From Hyphomicrobiales bacterium (GTDB lineage Bacteria; Pseudomonadota; Alphaproteobacteria; Rhizobiales; Beijerinckiaceae), in the NCBI GenBank assembly GCA_930633525.1, contig CAKNFP010000002.1:1736001-1800000 (forward strand): 64,000 nucleotides of DNA, given 5' to 3'. Of the stretch, positions 35,167 through 43,543 are shown in pieces. A model generated the notes under the pieces. That model had not been told where the DNA came from. It made no database searches and was given only the letters and a program-made list of their open reading frames with translations. Position 1 is the first letter of the stretch; every line of letters begins with the position of its first letter. A program made the position numbers and the translations under genes.

Positions 35167-38100
35167 TCATGCCGCCCGCTCGTAGCTTGGAATGACGTGG
35201 ACGGCGTCCATCAGCGTGGGGTCGTTCGCGACGACATCATTCATGAACTGGCGGGCGCTCGCCTCGCTGCGAAAGGTGCCGGCATTGGCGGCGAAGGCCT
35301 TGTTGGTCGCTTGGAAAGCCACGGTGAAGGTCTCCGGCATCACCGTGATTTTCTCCTCGAAAGGATCGAGCTGCTTCTTGGCGGCCTTTGAGAGCGTGCA
35401 ATGGGTGATCGCCGCCCCATTCAGGAAGAAATTGAACAGCGTGCCGGCGAAGAGGAAGAAGCGCCGTGTGAAGCGCTTGAAGTTGTTGTCGATGATGATC
35501 TCTTCGTAACGCACGATGCGTTTGACCATGCGGCTCGTGCGCAGATCCGCGCCCGCGGCGGAGAGATGCAGGCCGGATTTTTCCGGCGCAAAAGCTGGCC
35601 GTGACAGCTTGTCGGCATCGGAGAAATTCTGGAACTGCGCTGGCGCGAAGGGCTCGAAGGCGTCGTCGCGCTTGGCGAGCCCCCCGCTCGCGACATCGAC
35701 GCTCAACCGATTGACATCATTCGGCGCTTGATTGCCGATCTTGTCGAGCTTGATGGCGAGCGGCACGGCGCGCTGGCTGATCGCCAGGAGGCCGACGGGA
35801 TGGAGGACGAGCCCGGCCTCCTCGGCGGACATCTTGCGCAGCGTGACGAAGAGCCCATTCGCGGCAGGCAGGATCGCCCGCCAATTCTCCATCTTGGCAT
35901 ATTCGCCAGCCAGGAGCGGCAGCACCGCGACCGGCGGCAGCAAGGTGTCGGCGCTCTCGCCCCAGCTCTCGTTGATGTCCACATCGACATCCCAGAAGAG
36001 CAGGGCAATCGAGCCGTGGCCCTTGATGCGCCATTTGGCGGGGCCCTGCAGTTCTCCCCGGACCCGCACGGAGAACAGTCCGGCACCGAATACATTCGCG
36101 GATAGCGAGGCGGACATCTCGATGATGAAGCGGAACGGCGAGAACTGGAACAGCGCGTCGAAGGCGAGATGGCCTTTGACGTTGAGGGCGCTGAAGCCGA
36201 AGTAGACCTCGACGCGTGCCCCGAATTGCACGGTATTGGCAGTGACGGCGAAATAGCCCTCGATGCGCACCCGCGACAACGGTGTGCTGAGGAGGCTGAC
36301 GCTGATGCGCCTGGGGCTTGGGAAGGGCAGCGGCGGCGGCGCGAAACGGGGGTGGAAACCACCGACGCTGACGACGAAATTCGCATCGTCGCCAAAGGCC
36401 ACGAGCAATCCCATCTCGCCGTCGATGGTGAGAAAGACGACCCGGGATTCAAACAGCGAGGCGAAGAAATAGATGCGTTGCTTGTCGAATTCGATGGCGC
36501 CGGCGAAATTGACCTGAAGGATGATGAGGGGCGCATCCTCGGCCGGGATCGCCACCTTTAGGACGCCGATGATGGCGATATTGCCCGGGATCTCGATGAT
36601 GACCCCGAACGAGACGCTGACCAGCGTGGGTGTGCCCCAGCCAAGCTTGGCCATCGGCCCGATGAGGAATGTGCCTTCCTGGGCCGGGAACAGCGTCCTG
36701 AGATCGCTGATGATCTTCGGTGCGTTCGCCACCACGTCCCGCGGAAACATGATGGATTCAATGGAGCCGGTGCGCACGCCGTCCATCAGCGCTTCGAGAT
36801 TCATCGTCCGGTTGAGGCCAATAAGGCCGCCAACCGCCAGCAGCGTGAAGCCGAAGCCGAGCTGGATGCCCGTGCCGAACTCGACCGAGATGATGATGAC
36901 GAGGGAGAAGCCCTTCGAGCCGTCGGGCATCCTAGTCGAGATGAGCCCGAAGGCCTTGAGGGCGACGATGCCGCTGAAGCTGAGCTCGATGGCACCGGCA
37001 TATTCGCCCCGCTCGGGATCGAGGCTGAGATAGCCGCCACCCGTGACGACGCCCGCATCCACGGACAGTCCGACGCCCTTCGGCGGCTTGAAGCCGACGC
37101 TGAGATGCGCCGGGCCGAGATTGCCCGGGCGGAAATCGAGGCTGGTCGAAAGGCCGATGTCCTCGACCACTGCCTTGAGCGGCCCGAGATCGAACTTCAG
37201 CAACGCCCCGGTATCGAGGCTGAAGCGGTCGTTGCTCGGGCCGAGGCCAAGCCGGATGCCCTCGAGCTTGGCCGGGCCGAGATCGATATGGGTGCTGAGT
37301 TCGAGCGCGAGCTTGCCGCCGCCGCGGAAGGTGAAGCCGGATCCGAGCGCCATGCCGAACGCAAGGTCCGTTTCCGCTTCCACATGGAGCCCGGAGAGGA
37401 CCTTCTGCAGAAAGCCATCGGCCTCGCCGGCATCGATGACGAAGCGAAAGGCGCCGATTTCAGCTTCGACGCCGAGGTCGAGTTTGCCCTGCGGTGTGCC
37501 GGCAAAGACGTTGAAGCCGAGGCCCTGGATAGAGAGGCGCGTGCCGCCGGGCGAGCCGATGAGTGTGACTTCCTCGGCGCGGGCCTTCTTCTCGCGAATG
37601 GCAATGCTGGCGCCGAAGGCGCCGGTAAGATCGAAAAGCCCTTCGGCCGTGAAGGGAGGCCGCACGGCGAAGCCGACCTTGCGAATGTCGGCCGTGGACG
37701 AAAAGACCAGCTCGCCCCGGTCGCAAACATTGAACTGAAAGCTGTTGCCGCCACGGATATAGGGGAGGAGCGCCACACCCTTGCGCTTGCCGCCGGTGGC
37801 TTCTGCCGGCGAAATGGTGATGCCGAACTGGCTGTAGGTCTCCGGCGTGAAGCCTTTCTGGAAGAAGGGGAAACGCAGTTCAGGCAGTCCGGCGCCGGCG
37901 TTGCCCAAGGCGGCCCTGGTCGCGGACGATTGGGGATAGCGCCCGCCCGGCATGCCGGAAGCGCGCATCAGCTTTTCGAGCCGCGTGAGGAGCAGGTCGA
38001 TATCGAGGTTGGTGTCCCAGCGATAGACATCCCTGGCGATCTCGCCGGGTGCGGTCAGCAGGGCGCTCAGGCGTCGCCAGTTGATGCGCCGCATGGGTTG

Positions 38101-38550
38101 GCCGGCCGCCGGCGTCTCGTTGCAATCGATCAGCCCAATGAGCAGCAACCCCTCGTGCAGTTGCGGCTGCGCGCGATCGACATGGTCGAGCAGGAGATGG
38201 TCGGTCAGCCGCGGCACGAGCGCGCCGAGATTGGGGACACCGGCGCCTTGGAGGGCCGATTGGACTTGGCGCATGGCGTCGGCGACCGCCGCGAGTCGCG
38301 CAAGCAGATCGATATTGGCGGCAAGCTTGCCGTTGTCGGTGTCGATGCTGGCGGTGGCCCGGACACTGCCGCCGAGCCCGGCCACGGCACTCTTGAGGCC
38401 GGAGAGCGCCCCCATGGCGGTCGCCCCCGGCACAACATAGCCGAGCTTGGCAAAGAAGGCGGTCGCCCGCTCCGGCGTATCGATGTCGGCGATCGATCCG
38501 AACGCCACCGCGATGTCACAGAGCAGGGAGGTGAGGGCGTTCTGGGACAT
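35167..38550 (-). CDS. Large beta-rich protein (1127 aa), DUF6603-like
   Basis: The central part (about residues 330-900) is a long run of alternating hydrophobic/glycine strands, for example GPAHLSVGFKPPKGVGLSVD, GGGYLSLDPERGEYAGAIEL, GFGFTLLAVGGLIGLNR, SIMFPRDV, GPMAKLGWGTPTLVSVS and VVSVGGFHPRFAPPPLP. This pattern matches my recollection of domain DUF6603, whose role is unknown. The first 200 residues are helical (LLARLAAVADAMRQVQSALQ). No signal peptide or classical membrane helix is present. The regular amphipathic strands recall elongated beta-groove proteins that carry lipids (AsmA/VPS13-like), but that is only a shape argument. It lies 25 bp from the papain-like gene upstream and 46 bp from the 1101-aa gene downstream. 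Confidence 0.78.
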   Translation of the reverse strand: MSQNALTSLLCDIAVAFGSIADIDTPERATAFFAKLGYVVPGATAMGALSGLKSAVAGLGGSVRATASIDTDNGKLAANIDLLARLAAVADAMRQVQSALQGAGVPNLGALVPRLTDHLLLDHVDRAQPQLHEGLLLIGLIDCNETPAAGQPMRRINWRRLSALLTAPGEIARDVYRWDTNLDIDLLLTRLEKLMRASGMPGGRYPQSSATRAALGNAGAGLPELRFPFFQKGFTPETYSQFGITISPAEATGGKRKGVALLPYIRGGNSFQFNVCDRGELVFSSTADIRKVGFAVRPPFTAEGLFDLTGAFGASIAIREKKARAEEVTLIGSPGGTRLSIQGLGFNVFAGTPQGKLDLGVEAEIGAFRFVIDAGEADGFLQKVLSGLHVEAETDLAFGMALGSGFTFRGGGKLALELSTHIDLGPAKLEGIRLGLGPSNDRFSLDTGALLKFDLGPLKAVVEDIGLSTSLDFRPGNLGPAHLSVGFKPPKGVGLSVDAGVVTGGGYLSLDPERGEYAGAIELSFSGIVALKAFGLISTRMPDGSKGFSLVIIISVEFGTGIQLGFGFTLLAVGGLIGLNRTMNLEALMDGVRTGSIESIMFPRDVVANAPKIISDLRTLFPAQEGTFLIGPMAKLGWGTPTLVSVSFGVIIEIPGNIAIIGVLKVAIPAEDAPLIILQVNFAGAIEFDKQRIYFFASLFESRVVFLTIDGEMGLLVAFGDDANFVVSVGGFHPRFAPPPLPFPSPRRISVSLLSTPLSRVRIEGYFAVTANTVQFGARVEVYFGFSALNVKGHLAFDALFQFSPFRFIIEMSASLSANVFGAGLFSVRVRGELQGPAKWRIKGHGSIALLFWDVDVDINESWGESADTLLPPVAVLPLLAGEYAKMENWRAILPAANGLFVTLRKMSAEEAGLVLHPVGLLAISQRAVPLAIKLDKIGNQAPNDVNRLSVDVASGGLAKRDDAFEPFAPAQFQNFSDADKLSRPAFAPEKSGLHLSAAGADLRTSRMVKRIVRYEEIIIDNNFKRFTRRFFLFAGTLFNFFLNGAAITHCTLSKAAKKQLDPFEEKITVMPETFTVAFQATNKAFAANAGTFRSEASARQFMNDVVANDPTLMDAVHVIPSYERAA

Positions 38551-38575
38551 GATGCGGGGCCTATCCGGTAGGGGC

Positions 38576-39793
38576 TTATGGCTTTGCCAGGGTCATGACC
38601 TGATAGCGATGTCTTTTGCGATGGTTGGTGTGATGCCCGTTGATGTCAATGTCAGACAGATCATTAAAGTCGAGGCCGGTCGATAGTTTTGGCCTGGCGG
38701 CGTCCGTATTGTCATAGATCATGACGCCGATAGCCGGCCCGACCTTGTTGGTTAATTCTGCAATATCCGTGACGGATACGTCGGGATCCCAAAATAAGAA
38801 CTTGTTATCTGCAGCGGCGAAGAGGAGAATGTAATGCTCGATCGGAGGATGATCGTCTTCGTGTTTCCTGCCACTGAGGCAGCCCGCGACCAAATAGCCG
38901 CCAGCGGATAACAGCGCCGTAGCCTTGGCAACGGTGGTCTGTAACGTGTTGGGTGTGTAGTTCAGAATGAGGTTTGTGGCCGTCGAGCGGCTATCCTTGG
39001 CGTTCAAGCTCGTCAAGGTCACGGGGGCGAAAGCGGGCAAGGATTGCACGTCGAAATTGCGCGTCTTGAAGAGTTGTTTCGCTGTGAACTGCGAGGCCGA
39101 GCCGCACATCACGGTGGAATCGAGAAAAAGGGCGCATTGCCGTGGTAAGGAAACCTTGTCGAAGGTGGCCGGCGCGAGCTTGGGTTGGCCGAGCCACTGA
39201 TTGACCCGCCCGTAGGCCCACTCACCGTTTGCCGTGTTGTCATTGAGCACGGCGGTGGCTACTGCCTTGTCGGCTGCGGAGACTTGCGCGGCATTCATCT
39301 TATCGCGCGCAGAGGCCGTGGCCGACGTATAGGCTGCCGTGCCGTTGATCCTCGAGCCGGATCTCAGCACACCATAAGGCTTTGTCTTGTCAGGGTGTCC
39401 GGCAGGCAGGCCATCTCGGTAGGGCTTGTGGTTGTGAATACTGCCGGTTGAACGCAACGCATCAACAAGGTCGCTCCAGCCGTTGTCCTCGACAAGCGAC
39501 AGCAGCGCCTCGCGTAGGGCGGTATCGTTAATATCGTATATTCTTGTTTTCAAGGCGGCGCGCATGGCGCGCACCAAAGCGAATTGGCCGCCAAGCAGAT
39601 GGAACTCTGCATCATTGTCCGTAAAAAAATCCCTGAAGGTTTGCGCGGCGGTCTCCAGCGCTGGCGGCAAGGGAAAGGTCGAGGCTGGACCGCCACCGGG
39701 ATCGGGATCAGGCCCCCCGGGGGCCGTGTTCGGCGCAAGCGCGCGGATGGCCTCATGGCCGGCCGTTTGCGATCGCTTGCTCGTCCTCCCCAT
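38576..39793 (-). CDS. Uncharacterised 405-aa protein with possible papain-like cysteine triad
   Basis: No family recognised. The N-terminal 45 residues are basic, then Pro/Gly-rich (PGGPDPDPGGGP), resembling a flexible leader without a hydrophobic core. Residues 45-215 are mostly helical. The C-terminal part shows, in order, Cys230 in TVMCGSASQF, His320 in PIEHYILLFAA and Asp336/Asp338 in FLFWDPD, the Cys-His-Asp order and strand context of papain-like proteases, amidases or transglutaminase-like folds. The catalytic role is inferred, not shown. The ATG at 39793 follows a GGAGG site at good spacing; upstream in-frame residues overlap the previous gene. Base composition looks less GC-rich than in the neighbours. 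The gene lies within the six-gene cluster. Confidence 0.65.
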   Translation of the reverse strand: MGRTSKRSQTAGHEAIRALAPNTAPGGPDPDPGGGPASTFPLPPALETAAQTFRDFFTDNDAEFHLLGGQFALVRAMRAALKTRIYDINDTALREALLSLVEDNGWSDLVDALRSTGSIHNHKPYRDGLPAGHPDKTKPYGVLRSGSRINGTAAYTSATASARDKMNAAQVSAADKAVATAVLNDNTANGEWAYGRVNQWLGQPKLAPATFDKVSLPRQCALFLDSTVMCGSASQFTAKQLFKTRNFDVQSLPAFAPVTLTSLNAKDSRSTATNLILNYTPNTLQTTVAKATALLSAGGYLVAGCLSGRKHEDDHPPIEHYILLFAAADNKFLFWDPDVSVTDIAELTNKVGPAIGVMIYDNTDAARPKLSTGLDFNDLSDIDINGHHTNHRKRHRYQVMTLAKP

Positions 39794-39834
39794 TCCGATC
39801 CTCCAGCCCGCTCGGGTCGGCGGGGTGTTGCGTG

Positions 39835-40848
39835 TCACGCGCGCTTCAAGGGGCCTTCCCTGTAGTGTCTGTTGATCCAGTGAGCCCGCGTGCCTGACAG
39901 CTCGCTCAGGACCGTATCGAAATCGATTCCGGTGAAATAGCGGTCGCGCAGGGTCTCGATCGCCCGTCCGCACTGCGTGATGCTGCTTTTGGGAAAGCGG
40001 ATGAGATTGAAAAGGTCGATGCGCGCCGCCTCGGGTAACGCGGCCGTCTTGCGACGCAACTCCTCTTCGGCCAGGGCATGGGCAGGACCGTCGGCGGGCA
40101 GCTCTGTCCAGGGCAGATGCGGGCCGACAGTCATGGCAAGGAGCATGGGGCGCAGCCCCGCAACGCCCAGTCCACGGCCGGCGAGCGTCGCGAAGCCAGC
40201 CGAGCCCGCATTCAGGACAGCGGCCATTTCCGCGAGATCGGCCTGACGGCGGGCGACGCTACTCTGCAACGTGCTCTCCATGAGCACGGCAAAAACCAGG
40301 CGCCGGAAGCCGTCGTCCAAGGCTGCCGAGCGCGGGACCACGTTCTGATAGTAGATATTGTAGTCGTTGACGAGTTCGCGTGACACGTCCGGGTTCGCCG
40401 CCGAAGGGCCTGCCTCGTCAGCGCCCGCAGCTATCATGGCCTCGAGCCCGGTGTGCGGGGAGACCACAGATTGATTGAGAGTAAGGGTTGCGAGAGCGGC
40501 CCCCCCGCCGTCAAGGCACCGCACCGCCGTTACGAGACGACCTGTTGCAGCCGGGTGATGGCTGATCTCGCCGATCACTGTCTTTTCGGCCGTGGGCGGG
40601 CCATCGTTTTCCGTGAAGGACCATTCGAACGACTGCACGGATCCAGCCAACACCGCATCTGTGATGAAGACGATGAAAGTATTGCCCCGGCCGATAACGA
40701 GCGGTGATGTGATGAAAGATACAACGGCTGCGCGCCCATCAGCCGAAAGGCTGGCCTGCCCGAGATCGGAAGCCTGACAATTCTCCGGAATACGGCTTTC
40801 GGTCTTGCGAACGGGCATGATCGATGACAACCCCGATCTGATGTCCAT
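39835..40848 (-). CDS. Uncharacterised protein (about 338 aa) with PKD/Ig-like N-terminal domain, first gene of the cluster
   Basis: No family recognised. After a short leader, residues about 35-130 (GNTFIVFITDAVLAGSVQSF, EWSFTENDGPPTAEKTVIGE, TGRLVTAVRCLDGGGAALAT) look like a beta-sandwich of the PKD/Ig-like kind, which normally binds proteins or glycans. Residues 150-338 are helical, with LFNLIRFPKSSITQCGRAIE and a final HYREGPLKRA. The start is uncertain: an ATG at 40848 (used here), an ATG at 40818 and a GTG at 40944 are all in frame and none has a strong ribosome site. It heads the co-directional six-gene cluster, 41 bp before the papain-like gene. Confidence 0.6.
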   Translation of the reverse strand: MDIRSGLSSIMPVRKTESRIPENCQASDLGQASLSADGRAAVVSFITSPLVIGRGNTFIVFITDAVLAGSVQSFEWSFTENDGPPTAEKTVIGEISHHPAATGRLVTAVRCLDGGGAALATLTLNQSVVSPHTGLEAMIAAGADEAGPSAANPDVSRELVNDYNIYYQNVVPRSAALDDGFRRLVFAVLMESTLQSSVARRQADLAEMAAVLNAGSAGFATLAGRGLGVAGLRPMLLAMTVGPHLPWTELPADGPAHALAEEELRRKTAALPEAARIDLFNLIRFPKSSITQCGRAIETLRDRYFTGIDFDTVLSELSGTRAHWINRHYREGPLKRA

Positions 40849-41212
40849 GCAACATGGTGGGATGCTACCCGAGCCGGGCAACGATGACCAGCAAAAATAA
40901 ACCACTTTGATGGCCGGCTGTGCTGACCAGAGGAGAGGAGACACACGAGACAGGGCCGGAGCGTTTCGCTTTCGAGGGAGCCTCGATGACTTTTTGGCGG
41001 TAAGGCGGCTCTTGCCTCACGGTAGTATTTATGCCAGACGTCTGCCTCCGCAGAGTGCCGTGCCCTCCGTGCAGAATGTCAGAAATTGGCTATTTGTCAG
41101 AACCATATTCCAAAAAATCGGGCGAGCGACCATGTCCTAAGAAATGAGACATCGCCGAGTGGCTGGGCGGATTTCCCGAGCTCTTGAAATTTGAATAAAT
41201 ATAGATGTATCG
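40849..41212. other. 364-bp intergenic region between the giant-protein cluster and a membrane-protein gene
   Basis: This is the only gap above 300 bp. It should hold the promoter of the six-gene cluster (minus strand) and of the membrane-protein gene (plus strand). It is visibly more A/T-rich than its surroundings towards 41160-41212. I see two direct copies of TGTCAGAA (41078-41085 and 41095-41102) and an imperfect hairpin near 41000-41020 (GTAAGGC/GCCTCAC arms). Neither resembles a named operator. If the cluster's first gene starts at the GTG 40944, the gap shrinks by 96 bp. Confidence 0.5.
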
Positions 41213-42622
41213 GTGGGGGAACAAATACGTATCCGTGGCAACCTTTTCGCTGCGCTCTGGGCCCTCGCTTTGGTTGCGGCTGCATTGCAGGCGCAGCCTT
41301 TCTTGTCGGGCTACAGGCTGACGGCTGACGAAATACTATTTCACTATCTTTCGCTTAAGAATACGCTTGCGCAGAATGTCCAATTCATAAGCGAAACCGC
41401 CGCGCAGCAGGGCCGCGTCGGACAGTTCATCATACTGCCCATCAACATACTTGTCAGCGATGTGGCCGCAGTTCCATGGGCTCGGATTGGCTTCCTCGGG
41501 GCTTGGGGCGGCCTGATGCTGCTCACCGCTCTCTGGGTTGGCCGTCTATGTCGATCAAAAGCGTTTGCCGTGCTCAGCTTCCTGATGCTGGTCACGTACC
41601 AACGCCTCGGGTTCGATCACATGCCCCCGAACAGCTACCCGCTCCAGAACACGGTGCCGTTTCTGCTCATTCTGGCGTCGCGCCTGGCTGGCGGGAGCCA
41701 GCGCTCGCTGGTTACAAATTGCACCCTCAGCGCCGTCCTGTGCCTCAGCATGGTGACCAGCGAGTATGCCTGGGTGTTCGGGCTTGGCGTCGTCGGTTGC
41801 GAGTATCTCGCGAATTTCTCCCGCGGAAAGGAAGAGGGGCTGGCGCGGCTGAAGTCCCGCGGGTTTGCGCTCGACGTGACGGCCATCGCCATCGCCCTTG
41901 CGATCTATCTTGGCTACCGGTTCGTGCATCCCTCCCACTATGAGAGTAATTCGCCGGACGGCATCTGGAATTTGAGTGCTCTGGCCTGGACCTCCTTCTT
42001 TCACGTCTTGAATGGGACCGTTCTGCTTCCTATCCAATGGGTCCACTTCGCCCAGGCCCCGTGGAAAGCGCTTGCTGCCTGGGCTGGCATGTCCTTGTTG
42101 ACCGCGGCGGTGGCGTGGGGCGCCTTCCGCAGTCTCGAACGCGATAGGCCCTGGCTCATCATTGCGGTCGTCGGCCTCCTGTTCAGCCTGTATATGACTC
42201 TACCGGTCGCGATAACCGTCAGGCATCAGACCTGGTGCGCAATGGCGTGGCCCTGCGCGTATCTGGATACACGCTCAGCCTTTCCCGGTCTTGCCGTCGC
42301 CTTGGTTGCGATGTGCGGCTGGCTTCTCCGGTTCGGTCGGATTATGCAGGTCGTCCTTGCAATCACTCTCGGGTTGGGTTCGGGTACTACGTACCTCTAT
42401 AATCTCTGGTTTTCCCAGGAGATGAACAAGGCCGCGAAGGCGTGGGAGCGCGCCGACGCCTTGGCGTGCCAACCTCCGTCCTCGCTTCCTGAAGGAGAGG
42501 CGCTCTTGAAAGCGGTGGATCCGCGCGGCTCGATCAGCGTTCATCCTAACTTCCCCCATGCGGATTACTGGCGCATCTATATCGAGAGCCGGCGCGCGGA
42601 CTGCACGGGGTCGGCGCCTTAA
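41213..42622 (+). CDS. Multi-pass inner-membrane protein, possibly glycosyltransferase-like (GT-C)
   Basis: A 469-residue protein with roughly ten hydrophobic helices (for example FAALWALALVAAALQAQPFL near residue 12, WLIIAVVGLLFSLYMTLPVA, VVLAITLGLGSGTTYLYNLW). A first extracytoplasmic loop with DEILFHYLSLKN (acidic) recalls GT-C glycosyltransferases or O-antigen-type membrane enzymes, but I see no decisive motif. The ribosome site is poor and the start is a GTG at 41213; the true start could be further inside. It stands alone, divergent from the giant-protein cluster, and ends 3 bp before a convergent epimerase gene. The function is uncertain. Confidence 0.65.
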   Translation: MGEQIRIRGNLFAALWALALVAAALQAQPFLSGYRLTADEILFHYLSLKNTLAQNVQFISETAAQQGRVGQFIILPINILVSDVAAVPWARIGFLGAWGGLMLLTALWVGRLCRSKAFAVLSFLMLVTYQRLGFDHMPPNSYPLQNTVPFLLILASRLAGGSQRSLVTNCTLSAVLCLSMVTSEYAWVFGLGVVGCEYLANFSRGKEEGLARLKSRGFALDVTAIAIALAIYLGYRFVHPSHYESNSPDGIWNLSALAWTSFFHVLNGTVLLPIQWVHFAQAPWKALAAWAGMSLLTAAVAWGAFRSLERDRPWLIIAVVGLLFSLYMTLPVAITVRHQTWCAMAWPCAYLDTRSAFPGLAVALVAMCGWLLRFGRIMQVVLAITLGLGSGTTYLYNLWFSQEMNKAAKAWERADALACQPPSSLPEGEALLKAVDPRGSISVHPNFPHADYWRIYIESRRADCTGSAP

Positions 42623-42625
42623 AAC

Positions 42626-43534
42626 CTATCGCCGATCATTTGGTGCCTTCTGCGTCCGGGTTAGAATTTGAACGCACAGTGCGGCTGCTTGATCTGGCGG
42701 GTCCGCGCTTCCCGCCGCCAGATGCCTGACGATCTCGGTTCTGCATTGATTGAGGCGGGCCGCATCGACCTCGGCAGCGTTATGCGCCGGCGACACATCG
42801 GCTTGCCAGCCGGCCGTCGGTGCATAGCCGATCCGCTGCCTGGTTTCGGAAAGGTCCCAGCGCATGCCGGGATTATCCGATACCAGATTCAGCACGCTTG
42901 CGCCGGTCACAGGCGCGGAGAGGGCCTTCTCGATCCCCTGGCAGAAATCAGCGCCGCTCAGCCACATCTCCTGTGACCAGCGCCGCATGGAAGCCAGCCG
43001 ACGCGCAGCATCCAGGGGATCGGCGATAACCATGCCGATCCTGAGCGCGATGAAGTCAAAATCCCCGGCCTCGGCCAGTGCGGCACCCGCGCGCTCGATC
43101 GCCAGCTTTGACATGCCATAGGGGTTGATGGGGTCCGGCTCGCGATGGGCCGTGATGGGCCCTTCCGTGAATCTGTGACCCGCCATCACCCAATTCGAAC
43201 TGAGGAACACAAAGCGCTTCACGCGTCGACGCGCCGCCGCCAACAGCCGCAGGCTTATGTCGAGGTTGAGCTCCTGGGCCTCCTGCCATGTCGTGGCTGG
43301 CCCGCGATGGCCGGCGCAATGAAGGACGGCATCGATACCCTCGAGAAGCCCGGCCCATTGCACAGCTGGTTGCGCGAGGTCGACGGCAATGCCATCGGGA
43401 ATGGCCGCCACGTCAGTTGCGATGACCTCATAGCGGGCAGCTTGCCTCAGATGCGCGACCGCCAGACGTCCCAGCCGTCCAGCGGCCCCCGTGACAAGCA
43501 GGCGGGGTCGTGGGGATTTGTGCTCTTGTGCCAC
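42626..43534 (-). CDS. NAD-dependent epimerase/dehydratase family, uronate dehydrogenase-like (locus B)
   Basis: A 302-residue extended SDR. The Rossmann motif is VTGAAGRLGRLAV (residues 14-26), with Asp for NAD in VIATDVAAI, DAVLHCAGHRGP, catalytic Ser in LSSNWVM, Tyr-Lys in NPYGMSKLAIERAG and LRIGMVIADP. The GAAGRLG and HCAGHRGP features are those of uronate dehydrogenase-like sugar oxidoreductases. The C-terminal 40 residues extend beyond the usual length. It is the last gene of the locus B transporter/enzyme operon, paralogous to the gene at 13431-14312. Confidence 0.83.
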   Translation of the reverse strand: MAQEHKSPRPRLLVTGAAGRLGRLAVAHLRQAARYEVIATDVAAIPDGIAVDLAQPAVQWAGLLEGIDAVLHCAGHRGPATTWQEAQELNLDISLRLLAAARRRVKRFVFLSSNWVMAGHRFTEGPITAHREPDPINPYGMSKLAIERAGAALAEAGDFDFIALRIGMVIADPLDAARRLASMRRWSQEMWLSGADFCQGIEKALSAPVTGASVLNLVSDNPGMRWDLSETRQRIGYAPTAGWQADVSPAHNAAEVDAARLNQCRTEIVRHLAAGSADPPDQAAALCVQILTRTQKAPNDRR

Positions 43535-43543
43535 GGGTTTGCC

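Noticed and set aside
37105..38571. Plus-strand open frame of 488 codons opposite the beta-rich gene
   Set aside because: Antisense shadow with Glu/Arg/Gly-rich translation and no recognisable fold.
24329..40848. Extracellular contractile injection system or prophage tail
   Set aside because: Giant proteins beside a possible effector made me consider it, but there is no sheath, tube, baseplate, spike, LysM-like or AAA+ ATPase gene in the cluster.
24329..40848. Polymorphic toxin or RHS element
   Set aside because: No RHS/YD repeats, no filamentous haemagglutinin repeats, no immunity-like small gene at the end of the large genes.
41000..41020. Hairpin terminator in the 40.9-41.2 kb gap
   Set aside because: Arms GTAAGGC/GCCTCAC contain a mismatch and are not followed by a T-run; kept only as a remark in the gap description.
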